A program made the position numbers and the translations under genes. From an uncultured Prevotella sp. (lineage in GTDB: Bacteria; Bacteroidota; Bacteroidia; Bacteroidales; Bacteroidaceae): 11,069 nucleotides of DNA. Location: NCBI GenBank assembly GCA_900547085.1, contig URFI01000059.1:1-11069 (forward strand), written 5' to 3'. The notes under the pieces are model-generated. The model was not told the DNA's origin. It saw only the letters and a list, made by a program, of their open reading frames with translations, and ran no database searches. Positions 6,702-11,069 of the stretch are shown here, in pieces (position 1 is the first letter of the stretch; each line of letters starts with the position of its first letter).

Positions 6702-6721
6702 TGTTTTAGGTGCCTAAAACA
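6702..6721. promoter_or_regulatory. Near-perfect palindrome just before the otsAB start codon
   Basis: TGTTTTAGG and CCTAAAACA are exact inverted 9-bp arms around a 2-bp centre. The site lies 7 bp upstream of the otsAB ATG and some 40-60 nt downstream of the predicted transcription start. The geometry suits a dimeric repressor acting as a block to elongation. In RNA it would form an 8-bp stem with a 4-nt loop next to GAGGAAT-ATG and could affect ribosome access. No regulator gene is adjacent. Confidence 0.5.
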
Positions 6722-6768
6722 TGAGTAGCGACAACAGCTACCTACATTTCACACTTTAGGCTGTTATG

Positions 6769-6800
6769 CAAATATACAAAAAATATGGCAAAAAGTCGAA
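6769..6800 (-). promoter_or_regulatory. Predicted otsAB promoter
   Basis: On the minus strand TATATTTG (6776-6769) is a perfect TAnnTTTG -7 element. TTCG (6800-6797), one mismatch from TTTG, sits 20 nt upstream at the -33 position. The expected start near 6763 gives a leader of about 70 nt that contains the palindrome at 6702-6721. Confidence 0.55.
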
Positions 6801-7041
6801 TGGTTGTGCAAAAAAATGGCATTCTAAATGTGTCACGTCCTCAATAAGCGAACGACTTTCGGGATAAGAATAATCTTTACAAATACCGCTGAAATACTCG
6901 TTTATTTGCGAGTGACAGGGAAGTTGGCTGCAAATATTGAAAATATGACTATATTGATAGTCAACGATTTACGAAAAACGGGTGTACAAACAGGGGCGAA
7001 AAGACATGCTTTTGGGCTTATAGAACGATGGGTTAAGACAG

Positions 7042-7080
7042 GAAAGGCATCGAGTTTGAAGACCAAACTCAATGCCTTTC
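7042..7080. repeat. Long stable hairpin (17-bp stem, 5-nt loop)
   Basis: The arms 7042-7058 (GAAAGGCATCGAGTTTG) and 7064-7080 (CAAACTCAATGCCTTTC) pair at 16 of 17 positions. The one C/A mismatch on the plus strand becomes a U-G wobble on the minus strand, so minus-sense RNA would be fully paired. A second inverted pair, CATGCTTT near 7008-7015 and AAAGCATG near 7088-7095, encloses it. It lies about 160 bp downstream of the pepP stop. There is no T-tract on either side, so it is not a standard intrinsic terminator. It may be an RNA-processing or 3'-end-stabilising element, part of a small RNA, or a dispersed repeat. Confidence 0.6.
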
Positions 7081-7142
7081 GCAGTCGAAAGCATGGCTAT
7101 TGCCAAAAAACGATGCTGGAAAACAGAAAACAGCACATATTT

Positions 7143-7168
7143 TGAGCCAAAACAGGGCTTATTTTTTC
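7143..7168 (+). terminator. Weak intrinsic-terminator-like hairpin
   Basis: TGAGCC (7143-7148) and GGCTTA (7156-7161) form a 6-pair stem including one G-U wobble, with a 7-nt loop. A run of T (7162-7167) follows, so the structure is oriented for the plus strand. No plus-strand gene is established upstream, so it would only matter if an unrecognised RNA is transcribed from 6800-7140. Confidence 0.3.
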
Positions 7169-7239
7169 TAGAATCAACTTTTTGACATACCCTTTTTTAG
7201 GGAATCAAAATTGACAAAAGAGCGGTGTTTCTTCGGGCT

Positions 7240-9033
7240 TCAGATTGCTTGCGTTGCCTTGGCCAGCCACTCGTTCTCCTCATCCGAGAGATGGGGTGAG
7301 AGCTGCCGGTACACCTTGGCATGATAGGCATTGAGCCATGTCTTCTCCTCCTCGAGCAACATGTCCATGAGAATGGGCGTGGTGTCGATGGGTGCCAGCG
7401 TGAGCGATTCGAATTGTAGGAACGTGCCAAACTCGGTTTCCTTGAAGGGGGTGACGAGCAGCGTGTTCTCTATTCGCACGCCAAATTTGCCCTCCATATA
7501 GATGCCCGGCTCATCGGTAACGGTCATGCCGGCGAGCAAGGGAGCCGGTCGCCATTCCATACGAATCTGGTGAGGGCCCTCATGCACGTTGAGATAGCTG
7601 CCCACGCCATGTCCAGTGCCATGCATGAAGTTCATGCCTTCGCGCCACATGGGCTGCCGTGCCAATGCATCGAGCTGCGAGCCACACGCCCCCGACGGGA
7701 ATTTGCACAGCTCCAGTTGGATGTGTCCCCGCAACACCAGCGTGTACACGCGGCGCTGTTCGTCGGTCAGCTCACCCAAGGCGATGGTTCGGGTGATGTC
7801 GGTGGTGCCGTCTTGGTACTGCCCGCCGCTGTCTATCAGCACCAATCCCCGCGGCTCTATGGGCGCGTCGGTAGCGGGTGTGGCCTCATAATGTACGATG
7901 GCTCCATGCTCCTCGTAGCCCACGATGGTATCGAAAGACACGCCCCTGAACAGGTCTTGCTCGGAACGCAAAGCGGTTAGCTTCTCATCAAGCGACATCT
8001 CAGTCTGTCCACCAGCCTCAACGGCCGGCTTGAGCCATCGCAGGAATTTCACCATCGCCACGCCATCACGCACCATGGCGGCACGAAAGCCGGCAATTTC
8101 GGCTTGGTTTTTCACTGCTTTCAACAGGGGGATGGGACTGGTAAGAGGAAGAATTTTGGGGCCGCTCACCCCTTCAAAAAGATGATGGTTAATCTGCTGC
8201 GGATCCAATGCGATGTTATATTCGCCATAGCCAGCCAGATCATCCTTGATCTGGTCATAACGGCTCACCTCCACACCCTCACCTTTCAGGTACGCTTTCA
8301 CGTCGGGCGTGAGCTTGTCGGGGTCGATGCATAGGGTGGCTTTCGTGGTACTAATCAGCAGGTAGGCCACGAACACGGGGTTGCAATGCACGTCGGTGCC
8401 GCGCAGGTTCAGTGTCCAGGCAATGTCATCGAGGGCAGAAACCAGAGTGCCATCAGCATGTTGTCGGCGCAGGGCCTGACGAATGCGGGTCAGTTTGTCA
8501 GCTGTTCGTTCGCCTGCATACCGCAAGGGCTGAATCTGCACCGTGTCTTTCGGGATGCTGGGACGGTCTTTCCAGATGATTGCCAGTGGGTCCAGATTCG
8601 TCCGAATAGTGATGCCGCCCCGCTCGCGCATGTCCTGTATCATCTGCATCACAAATTGGTGAGCGTTCACCTGACCGTCCATACCGATTTCGGTACTGTC
8701 GCTTTGCTGGAGTTCGGTACCCAGCCAATCGGCTATGGTGGGCGTTTCGGGCAAGCCCTGCTTCATCAATTGGAACTCGGTTCCGGCCAGTTGGTTGGCC
8801 GCAGCGATGAAGTAGCGCGAATCGGTCCACAGCGCAGCATGGTTCATTGTGACGACTGCCACGCCTGCCGAGCCATCAAAACCTGATATCCACTCACGCC
8901 CTTTCCAATGATCGGGCACATACTCGCTGTTATGGGGGTCGGTACTTGGAAAGATAAACGCGGCCAGTCGCTCACGTTTCATCACCTCTCGCAACGCTGA
9001 AAGTCGGTCTGCAATCTCTGTTTTCATAGTCAT
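7240..9033 (-). CDS. pepP: Xaa-Pro aminopeptidase (peptidase M24B, aminopeptidase P)
   Basis: A cytoplasmic metallopeptidase that removes an N-terminal residue preceding proline. At 597 aa it is the long three-domain form: two creatinase-like N-terminal domains (about 5-140 and 160-310, with FPSTDPHNSEYVPDHWKGRE and WISGFDGSAG near the start), then the pita-bread catalytic domain from about 315 and a C-terminal extension (about 535-597). The five expected metal ligands are visible: Asp401 and Asp412 in DSGGQYQDGTTDITRT, His475 in HGTGHGVG, Glu508 in TDEPGIY and Glu522 in GVRIENT. The HEGPHQIR segment is also standard. There is no signal peptide. Two ATGs, at 9033 and 9027, fit the start; the predicted promoter leaves a leader of only about 20 nt. 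It is divergent from mdh across 219 bp and appears monocistronic. The symbol pepP is by family convention. Confidence 0.95.
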   Translation of the reverse strand: MTMKTEIADRLSALREVMKRERLAAFIFPSTDPHNSEYVPDHWKGREWISGFDGSAGVAVVTMNHAALWTDSRYFIAAANQLAGTEFQLMKQGLPETPTIADWLGTELQQSDSTEIGMDGQVNAHQFVMQMIQDMRERGGITIRTNLDPLAIIWKDRPSIPKDTVQIQPLRYAGERTADKLTRIRQALRRQHADGTLVSALDDIAWTLNLRGTDVHCNPVFVAYLLISTTKATLCIDPDKLTPDVKAYLKGEGVEVSRYDQIKDDLAGYGEYNIALDPQQINHHLFEGVSGPKILPLTSPIPLLKAVKNQAEIAGFRAAMVRDGVAMVKFLRWLKPAVEAGGQTEMSLDEKLTALRSEQDLFRGVSFDTIVGYEEHGAIVHYEATPATDAPIEPRGLVLIDSGGQYQDGTTDITRTIALGELTDEQRRVYTLVLRGHIQLELCKFPSGACGSQLDALARQPMWREGMNFMHGTGHGVGSYLNVHEGPHQIRMEWRPAPLLAGMTVTDEPGIYMEGKFGVRIENTLLVTPFKETEFGTFLQFESLTLAPIDTTPILMDMLLEEEKTWLNAYHAKVYRQLSPHLSDEENEWLAKATQAI

Positions 9034-9054
9034 TCTGTTTTGTTTATTCTATCG

Positions 9055-9086
9055 CAAAGATAGTTTTTTGCTGGCACAGCGACAAA
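9055..9086 (-). promoter_or_regulatory. pepP promoter
   Basis: On the minus strand TTTG (9086-9083), 20 nt, TATCTTTG (9062-9055) is a full match to the Bacteroidales -33/-7 consensus. Transcription should begin near 9050, giving a very short leader before ATG at 9033 or 9027. Confidence 0.75.
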
Positions 9087-9189
9087 TAAAATTCTTCAAA
9101 TTGTCAAGCACGGATGACAAACAAAGCCAGTTTTAGAATAAATAACAAATTAAAAAGCAATTAAAGACCAGTATGTTCCTACTTTTTAT

Positions 9190-9197
9190 TAACTTTG
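9190..9197 (+). promoter_or_regulatory. mdh promoter -7 element
   Basis: TAACTTTG is a perfect TAnnTTTG match. No TTTG or TTG is found 19-21 nt upstream, so the -33 element is weak or absent. The expected start near 9203 gives an AT-rich leader of about 50 nt. The divergent pepP promoter lies about 105 bp away, and TTGTCA (9101-9106) with TGACAA (9115-9120) forms a small inverted repeat between them. Confidence 0.55.
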
Positions 9198-9252
9198 TGG
9201 TCACAAGCAATAGGACATATATAGTAACATTTATAAATATTCAAATTAAATT

Positions 9253-10245
9253 ATGGCATTTTTGACAAACGAAAAATTGACCATCGTCGGCGCAGCCGGA
9301 ATGATTGGTTCCAACATGGTTCAGACAGCATTGTCTATGGGTCTTACAAACAACATCTGTCTTTATGACGTATTCTCACCCGAAGGCGTGGCAGAAGAGA
9401 TGCGCCAGAGTGGCTTCGATGCAGTGAACATCGTTGCGACAACAGACGTTAAAGAGGCTTTCACCGATGCCAAGTACATCATCTCTTCAGGTGGTGCTCC
9501 CCGCAAGGCAGGCATGACACGTGAGGATTTGCTCAAAGGTAACTGCGAGATTGCAGAGGGTTTGGGCAAGGATATCAAGAAGTACTGCCCCGATGTGAAG
9601 CATGTTGTGATTATTTTCAACCCGGCTGACCTCACCGGTTTGGTAACGCTTCTTTATTCAGGTTTGAAACCTTCACAGGTTACAACCTTGGCAGCTCTTG
9701 ACTCTACCCGCCTGCAGAGCGCACTGGCAAAGAAGTTCAACGTGATGCAAACAGAGGTGAAGGGTGCCGCTACCTATGGTGGGCACGGCGAGCAGATGGC
9801 CGTTTACGGCAGTCATGTTACCATTTCAGGCAAGCCCCTGACAGAGATTATCGGCACACCCGAGTTCACCAACGAGGAGTGGGAGCAGATGAAGAAGGAC
9901 GTGACCAAAGGTGGTGCCAAGATTATTGAGCTTCGCGGACGCTCTTCTTTCCAGAGCCCAGCCTACCTGTCGGTAGAGATGATTCGCTCGGTGATGGGCG
10001 GCGAGCCGTTCCGTTTCCCCGTCGGCACCTATGTAAGCACTGACAAGTATGACCATATCATGATGGCCATGAAGACAACGCTCGACAAGACGGGCGCCCA
10101 TTATGAGGTTCCACAGGGCACAGATGAGGAGAACGCTAAGCTGGATGCCAGCTATGAGCACCTGTGCAAGATGCGCGACGAGTTGGTAACACTGAACATC
10201 GTTCCGGCTATCTCGGAATGGTCGAGCATCAACCCGAATCTTTAA
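9253..10245 (+). CDS. mdh: Malate dehydrogenase
   Basis: NAD-dependent malate dehydrogenase of 330 aa, interconverting malate and oxaloacetate in the cytoplasm. In Bacteroidales it serves the reductive branch from oxaloacetate to fumarate and succinate. The Rossmann start TIVGAAGMIGSNMV carries GxxGxxG (Gly13, Gly16, Gly19). Asp39 in CLYDVF is the expected NAD-ribose ligand. GGAPRKAGMTREDLL contributes Arg84 and Arg90, FNPAD gives Asn123, LDSTRLQSAL gives Asp150 and Arg153, and YGGHGEQM gives the catalytic His178. APRKAGMTR, with Arg rather than Gln in the substrate-specificity loop, favours malate over lactate. The ATG follows an AT-rich leader without a Shine-Dalgarno. The gene stands alone: a divergent pepP upstream and a strong terminator 38 bp after the stop. 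Confidence 0.96.
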   Translation: MAFLTNEKLTIVGAAGMIGSNMVQTALSMGLTNNICLYDVFSPEGVAEEMRQSGFDAVNIVATTDVKEAFTDAKYIISSGGAPRKAGMTREDLLKGNCEIAEGLGKDIKKYCPDVKHVVIIFNPADLTGLVTLLYSGLKPSQVTTLAALDSTRLQSALAKKFNVMQTEVKGAATYGGHGEQMAVYGSHVTISGKPLTEIIGTPEFTNEEWEQMKKDVTKGGAKIIELRGRSSFQSPAYLSVEMIRSVMGGEPFRFPVGTYVSTDKYDHIMMAMKTTLDKTGAHYEVPQGTDEENAKLDASYEHLCKMRDELVTLNIVPAISEWSSINPNL

Positions 10246-10282
10246 ACGCTGTTGTCTGAACAAACAGGCAAACGCTTATCAC

Positions 10283-10325
10283 AGAAGGATGCAGCCCAGA
10301 AGATGCTGCATCCTTCTTTTTATTT
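10283..10325 (+). terminator. Intrinsic terminator of mdh
   Basis: AGAAGGATGCAGC (10283-10295) and GCTGCATCCTTCT (10305-10317) form a perfect 13-bp stem with a 9-nt loop, followed by a T-rich tail (TTTTTATTTG). It is the clearest terminator in the window and separates mdh from the next gene. Confidence 0.93.
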
Positions 10326-10395
10326 GTATCTCGGCTGACGAACACGCACGGGAAGAAAACAGTAGGAGTGCAGGAGCTATTCGGCTTAATATTAG

Positions 10396-10403
10396 TACCT
10401 TTG
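10396..10403 (+). promoter_or_regulatory. Promoter -7 element of the DUF3737 gene
   Basis: TACCTTTG matches TAnnTTTG perfectly and lies 22 bp before the chosen start codon, giving a leader of roughly 17 nt. No -33 TTTG is visible at the usual distance. Confidence 0.55.
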
Positions 10404-10425
10404 CACTTGAAACTAAACATGATAG

Positions 10426-11069
10426 ATGAAAATGGAATTGATAAAAGGTAAAGAGTTTGGAGGAGAACGACCGCTCTTCGGCATTCACGACACGCGACTG
10501 GAGGATGTTACAATTACAGAGGGCGAGTCGGGAATCAAGAAATGCCACAACATTGAGGCCGACCACTGCCGGTTTATCGGCAAATATCCATGGTGGCATG
10601 TGGATCACTCGGTGATTACCAACTGCTATTTTGAGACCGGATCGCGCTCGGCGATATGGTATTCCAACGATATGGTGATGAGCGACACCATCATTGACGC
10701 ACCCAAACTGTTTCGTGAAATGAACGGTCTGAAGCTTGTTAACGTGCAAATCAACGATGCCGACGAGACTTTCTGGAAGGTAGATCACCTTACCCTGCGC
10801 AACGTGAAGCTGCACGACGGCACCTATCCGTTCATGTTCTGCAACCATGTGGATGTAGACGGATTGGAAAGTGACAGCAAATACGTATTTCAATATGTGA
10901 AGGATGCCGTGATACGCAATGCCAAGATCACCACCAAAGATTCGTTCTGGGAGACCGAGAACGTCACGGTGTACGATTCGGAGCTGAATGGAGAGTTCCT
11001 CGGATGGCACTCTAAGAATCTCAAACTGGTGAATTGTCACATCACGGGCGAGCAGCCTTTGTGCTATTG
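10426..11069 (+). CDS. DUF3737 family protein (3' end beyond the window)
   Basis: An open frame of 214 codons runs to the right edge. The start MKMELIKGKEFGGERPLFGI, followed by HDTRLEDVTITEGESGIKKC, and the blocks KYPWWHVDHSVITNCYFE, GSRSAIWYSNDMVMSDTIID, PKLFREMNGLKLVNVQIND, ADETFWKVDHLTLRNVKLHD and GTYPFMFCNHVDVDGLESDS are those I associate with DUF3737, whose members are about 280 aa. Short strand-turn units of roughly 20 residues repeat through the protein (for example SVITNCYFE, GLKLVNVQI, LTLRNVKL, DAVIRNAKI, NLKLVNCHI), which suggests a right-handed beta-helix. There is no signal peptide, so it is probably cytoplasmic. Function is unknown. ATG at 10426 is chosen because the ATG at 10419 meets a stop after 10 codons; Met3 is a possible alternative. 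It follows the mdh terminator and has its own -7 element. Confidence 0.85.
   Translation, partial: MKMELIKGKEFGGERPLFGIHDTRLEDVTITEGESGIKKCHNIEADHCRFIGKYPWWHVDHSVITNCYFETGSRSAIWYSNDMVMSDTIIDAPKLFREMNGLKLVNVQINDADETFWKVDHLTLRNVKLHDGTYPFMFCNHVDVDGLESDSKYVFQYVKDAVIRNAKITTKDSFWETENVTVYDSELNGEFLGWHSKNLKLVNCHITGEQPLCY

Larger units (their letters stand above)
6801..7239. other. Gene-free stretch between pepP and otsAB
   Basis: No convincing gene lies in these 439 bp. An open plus-strand frame at 6828-7145 (105 codons) has no recognisable domain, no plausible upstream signals and its sequence is dominated by the hairpin at 7042-7080, so I do not call it. The stretch holds a small inverted repeat (ACTCG near 6897, CGAGT near 6910), the long hairpin, an outer CATGCTTT/AAAGCATG pair around it, and a weak terminator-like structure at 7143-7168. 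Confidence 0.5.

Noticed and set aside
6828..7145. Open frame of 105 codons on the plus strand between otsAB and pepP
   Set aside because: No domain, no promoter or start context, and much of it is hairpin sequence. It is kept only as part of the note on the gene-free stretch.
7189..7203. CCC-T6-AGGG as a pepP terminator
   Set aside because: The stem is only about 4 bp and has no T-tract in the minus direction.
10279..11040. Long minus-strand frame of 253 codons
   Set aside because: It is the antisense shadow of the DUF3737 gene and crosses the mdh terminator. The plus-strand frame has family motifs and a promoter element.

Overview
The window reads as chromosomal DNA from a Bacteroidales bacterium, most likely Prevotella or a close relative. 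Three signals support this. The bS21 protein is of the Bacteroidetes type, with a tyrosine at residue 54. Start codons generally lack Shine-Dalgarno sequences. Gene starts are preceded by the Bacteroidales -7 element TAnnTTTG, in several cases with a TTTG-like -33 element 19-20 nt further upstream. The genus is inference; the order-level call is firmer.

Layout. Positions 1-860 (minus strand) hold a tyrosine recombinase cut by the left edge and rpsU with its promoter and a leader hairpin. Positions 861-1212 contain no convincing gene but carry a 202-bp inverted-repeat element (943-1144). A small lipoprotein of unknown function follows at 1213-1686. Positions 1899-6694 look like one minus-strand trehalose operon: a fused trehalose-6-phosphate synthase/phosphatase, then a GH15 glycoside hydrolase gene, then a SIMPL-domain (DUF541) lipoprotein. 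The GH15 gene is broken into two overlapping frames by what looks like a 20-bp slippage deletion that removed its conserved CWLRDAS segment. Positions 6801-7239 are gene-free but hold a strong hairpin. Positions 7240-9033 encode an M24B Xaa-Pro aminopeptidase. Divergently, mdh lies on the plus strand at 9253-10245, followed by a textbook intrinsic terminator and a DUF3737 gene cut by the right edge.

How the genes fit. OtsAB makes trehalose from UDP-glucose and glucose-6-phosphate. The GH15 enzyme next to it would be expected to hydrolyse trehalose or a related alpha-glucan, so its disruption may leave synthesis without this turnover step. A near-perfect palindrome lies between the predicted otsAB transcription start and its start codon, and may be an operator or a translation-control element. 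pepP, mdh, rpsU and the recombinase are ordinary core genes. No CRISPR array, tRNA, rRNA or insertion-sequence transposase was seen.
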